The notes under the pieces were generated by a model. The model saw only the letters and a program-made list of their open reading frames with translations, was not told where the DNA came from and made no database searches. Below are positions 1 through 6,557 of a stretch of DNA of 14,378 nt, piece after piece (position 1 is the first letter of the stretch; each line of letters starts with the position of its first letter). This DNA comes from CAZQBY01 sp964540655. Its GTDB lineage: Archaea > Altiarchaeota > Altiarchaeia > JAFGQM01. Where the stretch lies: assembly GCA_964540655.1 (NCBI GenBank), contig CAZINR010000034.1, positions 1 to 14,378 on the forward strand, given 5' to 3'. The position numbers and the translations under genes were made by a program.

Positions 1-333
1 GTCCCGGCCGTGGGTCCTGTCCACAATCTGGTCGCAGATGACGAAGTCCCCCGGCTTCACCTCCGGCTGGAGGCTGCCCGCGGCGAAGGGGGCTAGTATC
101 CTTTCAACACCTAGTTCTTTGAAGGCTGCTATGTTGGCCTTGTACGGGATTTTGTGCGGGGGGAAGCTGTGCTTCACACCGTGGCGCGGGAGGAAAGCGA
201 CCTCGGCCCCCCCTGCCCTACCCACGCTCACGGGAGCGCTGGGAGAGCCGTGCTCCGTTTTCAGCTTCCGGTCCTCCTTCTCCTCGAACAGCTCGTAGAA
301 CCCGGAGCCGCCGAAGATGCCGATTTTGGTCAT
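1..333 (-). CDS. mtnP: 5'-methylthioadenosine phosphorylase, N-terminal part (cut by window edge)
   Basis: The reverse strand is open from an ATG at 333 to the window edge, giving the first 111 residues of a purine nucleoside phosphorylase family protein. Family marks seen are the phosphate-loop GGSGFY (residues 8-13), PRHGVKH (49-55), PPH (58-60) and a YKANI segment (64-68) matching the usual YRANI. A GSL and PGDF region follows (86-97), then DQIVDRT (101-107). These fit 5'-methylthioadenosine phosphorylase, which splits MTA to adenine and methylthioribose-1-phosphate in the cytoplasm. The substrate-deciding C-terminal half lies outside, so another 6-oxopurine or guanosine phosphorylase of the same family remains possible. 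MtnA, the next enzyme of the pathway, lies about 0.9 kb upstream on the same strand, which favours MTA. A TATA-like box 24 bases before the ATG suggests a leaderless transcript. Confidence 0.85.
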   Translation of the reverse strand, partial: MTKIGIFGGSGFYELFEEKEDRKLKTEHGSPSAPVSVGRAGGAEVAFLPRHGVKHSFPPHKIPYKANIAAFKELGVERILAPFAAGSLQPEVKPGDFVICDQIVDRTHGRD

Positions 334-350
334 TTGTATTTTTTTGCGCA

Positions 351-363
351 CTATATTTTAAAA
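351..363 (-). promoter_or_regulatory. TATA-like promoter of mtnP
   Basis: On the minus strand TTTTAAAATATAG is centred about 24 bases before the mtnP ATG. This is the spacing expected when an archaeal transcript begins at or next to the start codon. No Shine-Dalgarno sequence is visible in between. Confidence 0.45.
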
Positions 364-399
364 CACAGCTAGAATGACGCACCAGAATGCGCGAATAGG

Positions 400-519
400 T
401 CAATACCTGTCAGTCTTGTAGATTTCTTCTCTCGTAATGCTGGCGTCTAAATCCAAATCCTTTTCCATTGCTGCCACACTCTCTTCGGCTGCCTTGTCCA
501 GCTTTTTCTTCCTTTTCAT
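400..519 (-). CDS. 39-residue orphan antitoxin-tail ORF
   Basis: An ATG at 519 opens a 39-codon frame only 2 bases after the VapC stop. The product is very basic at the N-terminus (KRKKKLDK) and ends ITREEIYKTDRY. The VapB antitoxin just upstream ends FSREELYETDRY, so the last 11 or so residues are nearly the same. The piece therefore looks like the toxin-binding tail of an AbrB-type VapB without its DNA-binding hairpin. Codons 9-39 could be a helical arm that occupies the VapC groove. It may be a real second antitoxin peptide translated with VapC, or the remnant of a duplicated vapBC pair: the bases that encode its end (about 398-418) also resemble the first codons of vapC, but no PIN-domain frame follows. 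Confidence 0.5.
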   Translation of the reverse strand: MKRKKKLDKAAEESVAAMEKDLDLDASITREEIYKTDRY

Positions 520-521
520 TT

Positions 522-953
522 TCAGAACCCTTTCGACAGGGTCGCAGTCTCGAGAGTCTCGACCTTCAGGCCGAATTTGCTGAAATGCTTTGTGTCTTCA
601 GTGAGTATTATTTCAATCCCGTTTCTCTTGGCAGTTGCAGCCAACAAAGCGTCAAAAAACTTTCCACGCCTTAGATTGTGTTTCTCAGCCATCGAGAGCG
701 CTAAGGCGTAGGCCCCCTCGTCTGGGAATATCCTTTTGAATGTATCAGACTTTGTTAAATCCTCTACAATCTCTCTGGCTTCTTTTGGAGTGTATCTCTT
801 AGTAAGCGCCGAGTACATCTCGGCTATCGACTGTAGTGATATTACGGCCTCGCTAGCACCCATATAATAAGTCAAGACCTCTTGGGCCCTCCTTAGGTTC
901 GGTGAGGATTTGTCAACTGAGTCGATTAGTATGTTAGTATCTATCAGTCTCAT
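522..953 (-). CDS. vapC: VapC-type PIN-domain ribonuclease toxin
   Basis: This 143-residue PIN-domain protein carries the acidic metal-binding residues expected of VapC: D5 in LIDTN, E45 in SIAEMY, D101 in FFDALLAA and D120 in LTEDTKHF. VapC toxins are Mg/Mn-dependent endoribonucleases, often cutting tRNA or rRNA, and are held inactive by VapB. The start is placed at the ATG at 953 because MRLIDTN is the canonical N-terminus; the frame continues upstream to 986 only inside vapB. It overlaps the end of vapB by 20 bases, a sign of translational coupling. Base composition of the pair looks more AT-rich than the surrounding genes, which fits a mobile accessory module. Confidence 0.88.
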   Translation of the reverse strand: MRLIDTNILIDSVDKSSPNLRRAQEVLTYYMGASEAVISLQSIAEMYSALTKRYTPKEAREIVEDLTKSDTFKRIFPDEGAYALALSMAEKHNLRRGKFFDALLAATAKRNGIEIILTEDTKHFSKFGLKVETLETATLSKGF

Positions 954-1182
954 ACAGCTCCTCCCTCGAAAAGGTCTCACCGCCAAGGTTTACCCTTCTG
1001 CTTAGGAATCTCCGGGCATATTTATCAATTTTGTTCTCATTAGTGTCCATTATTATCAGGCTGTTCGACTCCCTCAAGCGGACCTCTGACTCGTCCTTGA
1101 ATTTATAGCGCCTGACCAGCTTCGGGGGGAGTCTAAGATAGGAAGAGCCGCCGATCCGCTTCACGTTCGTTGTGTATTCCAC
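934..1182 (-). CDS. vapB: VapB-type AbrB-fold antitoxin
   Basis: This 82-residue protein begins with an AbrB/MazE-type swapped-hairpin sequence (VKRIGGSSYLRLPPKLVRR, residues 8-25, then a KFKDESEVRL strand). It ends in a charged helix finishing SREELYETDRY, the expected VapC-binding tail. It would bind its own promoter and neutralise the VapC encoded directly downstream with a 20-base overlap. The first codon is GTG at 1182. A TATA-like TTTTATTAAC at 1201-1210 lies about 23 bases before it, so the message may be leaderless. A near copy of the last 11 residues recurs in the small ORF downstream of vapC. Confidence 0.82.
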   Translation of the reverse strand: MEYTTNVKRIGGSSYLRLPPKLVRRYKFKDESEVRLRESNSLIIMDTNENKIDKYARRFLSRRVNLGGETFSREELYETDRY

Positions 1183-1200
1183 TAGGTATTTAGAAGTGAA

Positions 1201-1219
1201 GTTAATAAAAGCAGAAAAA
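1201..1219 (-). promoter_or_regulatory. mtnA T-tract terminator and vapB TATA-like box
   Basis: Directly after the mtnA stop the minus strand shows TTTTT, a short break, then TTTTATTAAC. The first T-run could end mtnA transcription. The second AT tract is correctly placed (about 23 bases) to be the TATA box for vapB. Confidence 0.35.
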
Positions 1220-1220
1220 G

Positions 1221-2231
1221 TTAACTTTTCTCCAGGGAAGAGATTTCCTCCGGCTTGAATACCCCCTTCTCCGTTATTATGCCGGTTATTAGCTTGGCTG
1301 GGGTCACGTCGAACGCCGGATTCCGCACTTTGACCCCTTCCGGGGCTATCCTGATTGAAACGACTTCGCCTTCATGCAATCCTCGCATATGCGAGATTTC
1401 CTCTTCGCCTCTCTCCTCGATTGGTATGTCCATGCCCGTCTTGCAGGAGAAGTCGATGGTCGAGAAGGGCGCGGCTATGTAGAACGGGATGCCGTTCTCC
1501 TTGGCTACCACCGCTTTCTCGTAGGTGCCTATCTTGTTGGCGATGTCGCCGTTGAGCGCCACCCGGTCGGTCCCGACTATGCACATGTCAACCTCGCCCC
1601 TCTGCATGTAATGGCCTGCGGCGTTATCCACGATTAGAGCGTGGTCTATTCCCTCTTGCACCATCTCCCACGCGGTCAGGCGCGCCCCCTGGCAGCGGGG
1701 CCGGGTCTCGTCCACCCAGACGAATATCTTCTTGCCCTTGGCGTGGGCCACCCTCATCGGCGCCAAGGCCGTGCCGTAGTCCACGCAGGCCAGCGCGCCG
1801 GCATTGCAGTGGGTCAGTATGCGCGCGCCGTCCTTGATCAACGGCTCGCCCACCTCGCCTATCTTTTTGCACCTCTCGGCGGAGGCGTCGGCGTAGTCGT
1901 CGGCAATGACCTGCGGCGGGTCGTCGCCCTTGTTGATTTTGAAGTACTTGATTGCGTCGAAGAGGTCATATGCGGTGGGCCTGGCCTCCGACAGCATATC
2001 CTCCGCCTTGGTCGGCTCTCCGGCCAGCTCGCCCTGCGCCATTCCATAGCAAGCCGCCGCTCCGATTGCAGGCGCCCCGCGCACTACCATGTCCCTTATC
2101 GCGCGCGCAGTCTCCCCGTAGCTCTTGGACTCGAATATCTCGAACTTGTGCGGCAGGAGCCGCTGGTCCACCATGTAGACCCTCCCGCCTTCCATCCATA
2201 CGGAGCGGTAGTCTTTGCCTTGGATTTTCAT
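1221..2231 (-). CDS. mtnA: S-methyl-5-thioribose-1-phosphate isomerase
   Basis: This 336-residue protein of the eIF2B-like isomerase family converts methylthioribose-1-phosphate to methylthioribulose-1-phosphate in methionine or MTA salvage. Visible signatures are RGAPAIG (51-57), THCNAGALA (140-148) with the catalytic Cys at 142, DETRPRCQGARLTAWE (174-189), and GTDRVALNGDIANKIGTY (220-237) with the catalytic Asp at 222. IPIEERGEEE (269-278) also matches. Length is normal for MtnA. The ADP/AMP-linked ribose-1,5-bisphosphate isomerase is a close relative, but the CNAG and IPIEER signatures and the mtnP gene nearby favour MtnA. It starts 20 bases after the Ogg2 stop and is probably co-transcribed with it. 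No mtnK, mtnB, mtnC or mtnD is in the window. Confidence 0.9.
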   Translation of the reverse strand: MKIQGKDYRSVWMEGGRVYMVDQRLLPHKFEIFESKSYGETARAIRDMVVRGAPAIGAAACYGMAQGELAGEPTKAEDMLSEARPTAYDLFDAIKYFKINKGDDPPQVIADDYADASAERCKKIGEVGEPLIKDGARILTHCNAGALACVDYGTALAPMRVAHAKGKKIFVWVDETRPRCQGARLTAWEMVQEGIDHALIVDNAAGHYMQRGEVDMCIVGTDRVALNGDIANKIGTYEKAVVAKENGIPFYIAAPFSTIDFSCKTGMDIPIEERGEEEISHMRGLHEGEVVSIRIAPEGVKVRNPAFDVTPAKLITGIITEKGVFKPEEISSLEKS

Positions 2232-2251
2232 ATTGATTTATTAGACCCTTT

Positions 2252-2878
2252 TTACTTTAATACCTTCCCCGTCTCCATATACCACAGATACAGGTCCAGC
2301 TCCGCCAGGTTCATGCCCGCCTTCTTGGCGATTTCCCTGAGCTTCTTCTCGATATCCAGATACGCCTTCTGCGTCATGGACTTCGGCTTCTTCAACAACC
2401 CATACCTTTCCAGCAAATCCACGATGTGAAAGTCGATGATTGCCGCATCCCCGTAGCCGATGTTCCGCAGGAAGTGGCTGGCCTCTTTCATGCCCAGACC
2501 CTTGATGTTTTTAACAAGCCAACAGCGCGCCTTTTTTCCCTCCCTTATTGCGCGCAGCACAGACATCAGCTCTCCCCTCTTGCTGCGCGCGCGCATTACA
2601 TAATCGGTCTTGTTGTTGTAGAACCGGCAGACCAGCTCACGCACCTTCCTCTTCAGCTCCGGCTCCGGGAGAGTCATGAAACCCGAACCTATCTCCTTCT
2701 GAGCGCGGATGCATCTCTCGGCGCTGCAGTTGGCAGTCATGAGGCAGAAGCAGAGCTCGGAGAATATGTCCTCATCACTGCTTCTCCCAATGCCTCGGAA
2801 CCCCCCAATGCGCGCATCTATGGTCTCCCGTATCTTGCTCCCCTTAAGAGATTCGAGCTCTTCCAGCAGTTCTTCCAT
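2252..2878 (-). CDS. ogg: Ogg2-type 8-oxoguanine DNA glycosylase/AP lyase
   Basis: This 208-residue helix-hairpin-helix GPD protein belongs to the compact archaeal/bacterial Ogg2 class. It removes 8-oxoguanine paired with C and nicks the abasic site. The hairpin and catalytic segment KNIKGLGMKEASHFLRNIG (123-141) gives the Schiff-base Lys at 131. The catalytic Asp is D149 in AIIDFHIV. The C-terminus LYLWYMETGKVLK ends in the invariant Lys that contacts the base in this class. I recall Arg as usual after the catalytic Asp (IDRH), and here it is Phe. The gene is divergent from the hydrogenase across 71 bases and is followed by mtnA. Its location beside the oxygen-defence cluster suits a role in oxidative DNA damage. 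Confidence 0.9.
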   Translation of the reverse strand: MEELLEELESLKGSKIRETIDARIGGFRGIGRSSDEDIFSELCFCLMTANCSAERCIRAQKEIGSGFMTLPEPELKRKVRELVCRFYNNKTDYVMRARSKRGELMSVLRAIREGKKARCWLVKNIKGLGMKEASHFLRNIGYGDAAIIDFHIVDLLERYGLLKKPKSMTQKAYLDIEKKLREIAKKAGMNLAELDLYLWYMETGKVLK

Positions 2879-2901
2879 CCCCTTCTGGCTTTGCGCTCCG
2901 G

Positions 2902-2912
2902 ATTATTAAAAT
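2902..2912. promoter_or_regulatory. Shared AT-rich element between ogg and the hydrogenase
   Basis: ATTATTAAAAT is the only strong AT core in the 71-base divergent gap. Read leftward it sits about 29 bases before the ogg ATG (nearly leaderless). Read rightward it would start transcription near 2933, leaving a leader of about 17 bases before the hydrogenase ATG. One box may serve both directions. Confidence 0.4.
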
Positions 2913-2949
2913 CTGTTTTTTAGCTCGCTGACATAAATCTAGCCGTATC

Positions 2950-4020
2950 ATGAGCGAGGTAGACAAACTGAAAGAACTGGCAGAGAAGAAATTCGCCTGC
3001 ATCCAGACCGCCCCCTCCATAAGGACGGCCCTGGGCGAGGCCTTCGGCATGCGCCCCGGGGAGCTGGTCGGCGGGCGGGTGGTCGCTGCCCTGCACCTGC
3101 TCGGCTTCAAGCGCGTGTTCGAGACGGACTTCGGCGCCGAGGTCAGGGTCATGGAGGAGACCGCGGAGCTTAAGCACCGTATAGACAATGGGAAGAACCT
3201 GCCCATGATGACCTCGTGCTGCCCGTCGTGGGTCGGCATATGCGTCAAGATGTATCCGGAGATCGTCGAGCACCTCTCCACCTGCATGTCGCCCATGGAG
3301 ATGGTCAGCTCGCTGGCCAAGAACTACCTGGTATACGAGCGCAAGTTCGGGGACGTCAGCATCAGCGCGGTGATGCCCTGCTTCGCCAAGAAGATGGAGT
3401 CACAGAGGGGCCAGACGGACGGGGTGATAACCGCCATGGAGCTGGCCGGCTGGATGAAAGAGGAGGGCATAAACCTGCCTGATTTGAAGAATGGGTTCTA
3501 CGACGCCCCCTTCGGGATGACCTCCTCCGCTGGGACCATCTACGCATCTACGGGCGGTGTCGCCGAGGCCACCCTGCGCACGTTCGCCGCGCTCTATGGA
3601 GACTCCTGCCATCCCAAGGGCCACCTCTACGAGGAGAAGATACTGGGGGACGGAATGAGGGCCAAGATACTCAAATGCGGCGACTACAAGGTCAAGGTCG
3701 CCATGGTGGAAGGGCCGAACGCAATCCACGAGTTCTGCGCGGGCGTCAAGGAGGGCAAATACAACGATTATCACCTCGTCGAGATGATGTTCTGCCACGG
3801 CGGCTGCGTCGGCGGCCCCGGCATGCCGAACGCGGGCGATGACTCGTACATAAGCAAGAGGATAAGAGCGCTGAGGAACTACGACGACAATGCCGTGCTA
3901 GTCTCGGCCCACGAAAACCCGCTGGTACAGGAGCTCTACAAGAGCTACATCGGCAGGCCGTTCAGCAAGAAATCCAAGAAGATTCTCCATGTGAAAGATT
4001 TTAACGTGATGTTCGGCTAA
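2950..4020 (+). CDS. Minimal [FeFe] hydrogenase (H-domain only)
   Basis: This 356-residue protein is an [FeFe] hydrogenase catalytic domain with nothing added. The N-terminal APSIRTALGEAFGM (21-34) and LGFKRVFETDFGAEVRVMEE (51-70) are the usual opening of the H-domain. All three H-cluster loops are present: TSCCPSW (88-94), MPCFAKKME (142-150) and FCHGGCVGG (281-289). The four H-cluster cysteines are C91, C144, C282 and C286, and the proton-relay Cys C90 and Lys K147 are kept. The C-terminus HENPLVQELY...ILH (321-347) is complete. There are no N-terminal ferredoxin-type clusters, so electrons must enter from a separate small carrier. The enzyme would evolve or oxidise H2 in the cytoplasm. It resembles the ultraminimal hydrogenases reported from DPANN archaea. 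No HydE, HydF or HydG maturase lies in the window. L3 has His where Pro is usual. Confidence 0.9.
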   Translation: MSEVDKLKELAEKKFACIQTAPSIRTALGEAFGMRPGELVGGRVVAALHLLGFKRVFETDFGAEVRVMEETAELKHRIDNGKNLPMMTSCCPSWVGICVKMYPEIVEHLSTCMSPMEMVSSLAKNYLVYERKFGDVSISAVMPCFAKKMESQRGQTDGVITAMELAGWMKEEGINLPDLKNGFYDAPFGMTSSAGTIYASTGGVAEATLRTFAALYGDSCHPKGHLYEEKILGDGMRAKILKCGDYKVKVAMVEGPNAIHEFCAGVKEGKYNDYHLVEMMFCHGGCVGGPGMPNAGDDSYISKRIRALRNYDDNAVLVSAHENPLVQELYKSYIGRPFSKKSKKILHVKDFNVMFG

Positions 4021-4027
4021 TTAAGCG

Positions 4028-4579
4028 ATGATAAACAAGAACGAAAGCCTGGCGGAGTATCTGACCGAGTATGTCAGAGGCAGTCTCAACCTGCATCTTT
4101 ATCTCCTGGTCGGCTTCCTGGTCCCGTTCACCATAGGCCATCCCCAGCTTCTGGTCGGAATCGTGGTCAACGCCACGCTTATTCTGGGAGCCGTGGAGCT
4201 CGAATCGGTCCGGAAGACCGTGCCGCTGCTCTTCGCCCCTAGCCTGGGCGTGCTAGCGCGCGGCCTTATATTCGGACCGTTCACACCCTTCCTGGCCATC
4301 ATGCTGCCGTTCATCTGGCTGGGCAACGCCATACTGGTCTTCGGAATCAGCGAGTTCTACAGAAAGCGCAGAATCAACTACGGCATAACTCTGAGCGCCT
4401 TTTCCGCGGCCAAGGCGGGGTTCCTGTTTTCAATAGCCTTTATTTTTGTATCTGCAGCCATATTGCCGCCTGTTTTTCTGAGCGCTATGGGAGCGACACA
4501 ATTGGTTACTGCCCTCGCCGGAGGGTTTGTGGCGTTCGGGCTACATAGGTCGGGAATAACCGGCAAGTTGCGTTTTTAA
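4028..4579 (+). CDS. Six-helix membrane protein co-transcribed with the hydrogenase
   Basis: The ATG at 4028 lies 7 bases after the hydrogenase stop, so the two are almost certainly one transcript. The 183-residue product is an integral membrane protein with about six hydrophobic segments near residues 20-37, 38-58, 64-83, 85-107, 119-145 and 158-173. Charged loops such as ESVRK and EFYRKRRIN lie between them. I see no Cys or His pattern for redox cofactors. The fold outline recalls ECF-type substrate-binding (S) components, but the match is only in general pattern and no AAxxxA coupling motif is certain. Given its position it could anchor the hydrogenase, admit a metal or cofactor precursor, or be unrelated. 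Function is unknown. Confidence 0.75.
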   Translation: MINKNESLAEYLTEYVRGSLNLHLYLLVGFLVPFTIGHPQLLVGIVVNATLILGAVELESVRKTVPLLFAPSLGVLARGLIFGPFTPFLAIMLPFIWLGNAILVFGISEFYRKRRINYGITLSAFSAAKAGFLFSIAFIFVSAAILPPVFLSAMGATQLVTALAGGFVAFGLHRSGITGKLRF

Positions 4580-4594
4580 GATGTTAAAACTCGG

Positions 4595-4603
4595 TTATAT
4601 ATA
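4595..4603 (+). promoter_or_regulatory. TATA box of the oxygen-defence operon
   Basis: TTATATATA is the clearest TATA box in the window. It would place the transcription start near 4625, leaving a leader of about 25 bases before the rubredoxin ATG. It follows the membrane-protein stop by 16 bases, so the eight-gene operon likely has its own promoter. Confidence 0.55.
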
Positions 4604-4610
4604 GGCTTAT

Positions 4611-4626
4611 TCGCTAATTAAAGCGA
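4611..4626. promoter_or_regulatory. Inverted repeat over the presumed transcription start
   Basis: TCGCT-AATTAA-AGCGA is a perfect 5-base inverted repeat with a 6-base centre that is itself AT-rich. It lies directly downstream of the TATA box and covers the expected start of transcription. This is where an archaeal repressor dimer would block RNA polymerase. The regulator is not in the window. Confidence 0.4.
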
Positions 4627-4650
4627 GTAATATCCGATTCCTTTAAAAAA

Positions 4651-4809
4651 ATGGATAGATACAAATGCACCGTATGCGGGTACGTGTACGACCCAGAGAA
4701 GGGCGACCCGGACTCCGGGATAGAGCCAGGAACGGCATTCGAGGACATACCGGACGACTGGGTGTGCCCGATGTGCGGAGTGGGCAAGGACAAGTTCGAG
4801 AAGGTCTGA
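4651..4809 (+). CDS. Rubredoxin
   Basis: This gene of 52 codons plus stop encodes a classic rubredoxin: CTVCGYVYDPEKGDP at the N-terminal knuckle and DWVCPMCGVGKDKFE at the second. Four cysteines in two CxxC pairs bind one iron. It is a one-electron carrier in the cytoplasm. As the first gene of an operon with a flavodiiron protein, rubrerythrin and desulfoferrodoxin, it is the obvious donor to all three. It might also serve the cluster-less hydrogenase just upstream, but that is speculation. The next gene follows after 10 bases. Length is standard. Confidence 0.95.
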   Translation: MDRYKCTVCGYVYDPEKGDPDSGIEPGTAFEDIPDDWVCPMCGVGKDKFEKV

Positions 4810-4819
4810 GATTATAAAA

Positions 4820-5353
4820 ATGGCAATAAGCAAGAGACTCAAAGAGGCTATAAACGAACAGATAAAGAGTGAGCTTTACTCGGCCAACCTCTACGTGGCC
4901 ATGGCCGTGCATTTCGACAGCATGAGCCTTGACGGCTTCGCCAAGTGGTTCTACACGCAGGCCAAGGAGGAGGAATACCACGCTATGAAGTTCGTAAGGT
5001 ACCTCCTGGACGTGGGCGAGAAGCCCGTCATCAAAGGGATACCGGAGCCGAAGAACGATTACAATTCGGCGAAAGAGCTGTTCGAGTACGCGCTCGAGCA
5101 CGAGAAGAAGGTCACATCTCTGATAAACAACCTCGTGGACATCGCCGAGAAGGACGGCGACCGCGCATCTTTCCAGTTCCTGCAGTGGTACATCGACGAG
5201 CAGGTCGAGGAAGAGGCGAGCTTCGGGAAGGTGCTTGACCTGGTGAAGCAAGCAGGCGAGAAGCAGCTCTTCATGGTGCAGTCTTCACTCAAGAGGGGGC
5301 CTCCGCCCAATGAGCTTGGGGGGGAGCTCCAGAACGCCGGGTCTGAAGCTTAA
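4820..5353 (+). CDS. ftnA: Non-heme ferritin
   Basis: This 177-residue ferritin oxidises Fe(II) and stores it as mineral in a 24-subunit shell. The diiron ferroxidase ligands match E. coli FtnA shifted by one residue: E18, E51 and H54 (EEYH), E95, Q128 and E131. Further marks are the long loop between helices 2 and 3 and the QWYIDEQVEEE helix start (122-132). A C-terminal tail of about 18 residues (PPPNELGGELQNAGSEA) is Pro/Gly-rich and lies beyond the normal helix E. By binding free iron it limits Fenton chemistry, in line with its peroxide- and superoxide-scavenging neighbours. It starts 10 bases after rubredoxin. Confidence 0.93.
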   Translation: MAISKRLKEAINEQIKSELYSANLYVAMAVHFDSMSLDGFAKWFYTQAKEEEYHAMKFVRYLLDVGEKPVIKGIPEPKNDYNSAKELFEYALEHEKKVTSLINNLVDIAEKDGDRASFQFLQWYIDEQVEEEASFGKVLDLVKQAGEKQLFMVQSSLKRGPPPNELGGELQNAGSEA

Positions 5354-5363
5354 ATTTAGTAAA

Positions 5364-6548
5364 ATGGGGTTCAGGGAGGTAAAACTTGGTATACTGGCAG
5401 TAGGAGTCCAAGACTGGGACAGGCGCCTCTTTGACGAGCTCATCCCACTTCCCGACGGAACCAGCTACAACTCGTATATCGTCAAGGGGAGCGAGAAGAC
5501 GGCCCTCATAGACACCGTCGACCCCACTATGGAGAAGGAGTTCTTCTCTAATCTGGAAGAAGCGAGTGTGGATGAAGTCGACTATATCATAGCCAACCAC
5601 GCCGAGCAGGACCATTCGGGTTCGCTGCCCGCGGTGCTGGAAAAGTATCCGAAAGCGGTCGTGGTCACAAACGAGAAATGCAAGCAATTCCTCATCGGCC
5701 TGCTTCACATCCCAGAGAGCAGGTTCAAAGTAGTCCGGGATGGCGAAACGCTATCGCTGGGGGACAAGACTCTGGAGTTCATATACGCGCCCTGGGTCCA
5801 CTGGCCCGAGACCATACTCACTTACGTGAAGGAGGACAGGGTCCTCTTCAGCTGCGATTTGTTCGGCTCCCATCTGGCGAGCAGCGAGCTTTTCGCATGC
5901 TGCAACGCCAAGCTGTACGAGAGCGCCAAGAGATACTACGCCGAGATAATGATGCCCTTCAGGAACCTGATAAAGAAGCATCTGGAGAGGTTGGAGGGCT
6001 ACGCGATCGATTACATAGCGACGAGCCACGGGCCGGTTTACAACAACCCGGCGTTCATAATGGATGCTTATAGAGACTGGGTGTCGGACAGGGTCAAGAA
6101 CCAGGCGATAATCGCGCACGTCTCGATGCACGGCAGCACGCAGGTGATGGTCGACCGGCTGGTAGAAGCGCTGACCAAAGAGGGCGTGGAGGTCAAGCCT
6201 TTCAATCTCACGGGCGTGGATGTGGGCGAGCTGGCCATGGCCCTGGTGGACGCTGCGACCGTGGTCATAGCGACGCCCACAGTCCTGACCGGGCCGCATC
6301 CGAGCGCGGTATACGCAGCCTATCTGACCAAGATATTGAGGCCGAAGACAAAATTCCTGGGCATCATCGGCTCATACGGCTGGGGCGGCCAGACCGAGCA
6401 GCAGCTGAAGGAGATTCTGGGCGGCCTTGGAGCAGAACTGCTGGAACCTGTGATTATCAAGGGGCTTCCCAAGGAGGAGGATCTGGAAGCCGTTGACGAA
6501 CTAGCTCAGAAGATTGCCAAAAAGCATAAGACTAACAAAATAAAATAG
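5364..6548 (+). CDS. fprA: Flavodiiron protein (O2/NO reductase)
   Basis: This 394-residue protein has an N-terminal metallo-beta-lactamase-like diiron domain and a C-terminal flavodoxin domain. The diiron ligands are complete: H79-x-E81-x-D83-H84 in NHAEQDHSG, H146, D165 and H222 (SHGPVY). FMN-binding loops are SMHGSTQ (254-260), a TPTV segment (304-307) and GSYGWGGQ (336-343). Such proteins reduce O2 to water, or NO to N2O, with electrons from rubredoxin, which is encoded two genes upstream. In methanogens F420H2 is used instead. The frame stays open to 5310 inside ferritin, but the ATG at 5364 gives the family N-terminus and a 10-base gap, so it was chosen. Confidence 0.94.
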   Translation: MGFREVKLGILAVGVQDWDRRLFDELIPLPDGTSYNSYIVKGSEKTALIDTVDPTMEKEFFSNLEEASVDEVDYIIANHAEQDHSGSLPAVLEKYPKAVVVTNEKCKQFLIGLLHIPESRFKVVRDGETLSLGDKTLEFIYAPWVHWPETILTYVKEDRVLFSCDLFGSHLASSELFACCNAKLYESAKRYYAEIMMPFRNLIKKHLERLEGYAIDYIATSHGPVYNNPAFIMDAYRDWVSDRVKNQAIIAHVSMHGSTQVMVDRLVEALTKEGVEVKPFNLTGVDVGELAMALVDAATVVIATPTVLTGPHPSAVYAAYLTKILRPKTKFLGIIGSYGWGGQTEQQLKEILGGLGAELLEPVIIKGLPKEEDLEAVDELAQKIAKKHKTNKIK

Positions 6549-6557
6549 GTAAAGAAC

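Noticed and set aside
218..403. 61-codon frame between the orphan tail and mtnP (possible vapC remnant)
   Set aside because: It starts with TTG, overlaps mtnP and has no PIN residues; only the first few codons resemble vapC.
1641..2429. 262-codon plus-strand frame
   Set aside because: It lies antisense to mtnA and the end of ogg, both of which show complete family motifs; its translation is low-complexity with no motif.
4643..5251. Minus-strand frame opposite rubredoxin and ferritin
   Set aside because: Composition is a mirror of the ferritin codons and no family is visible.
5310..5363. Upstream extension of the flavodiiron protein
   Set aside because: It overlaps the ferritin end and adds residues outside the family N-terminus; the ATG at 5364 fits.
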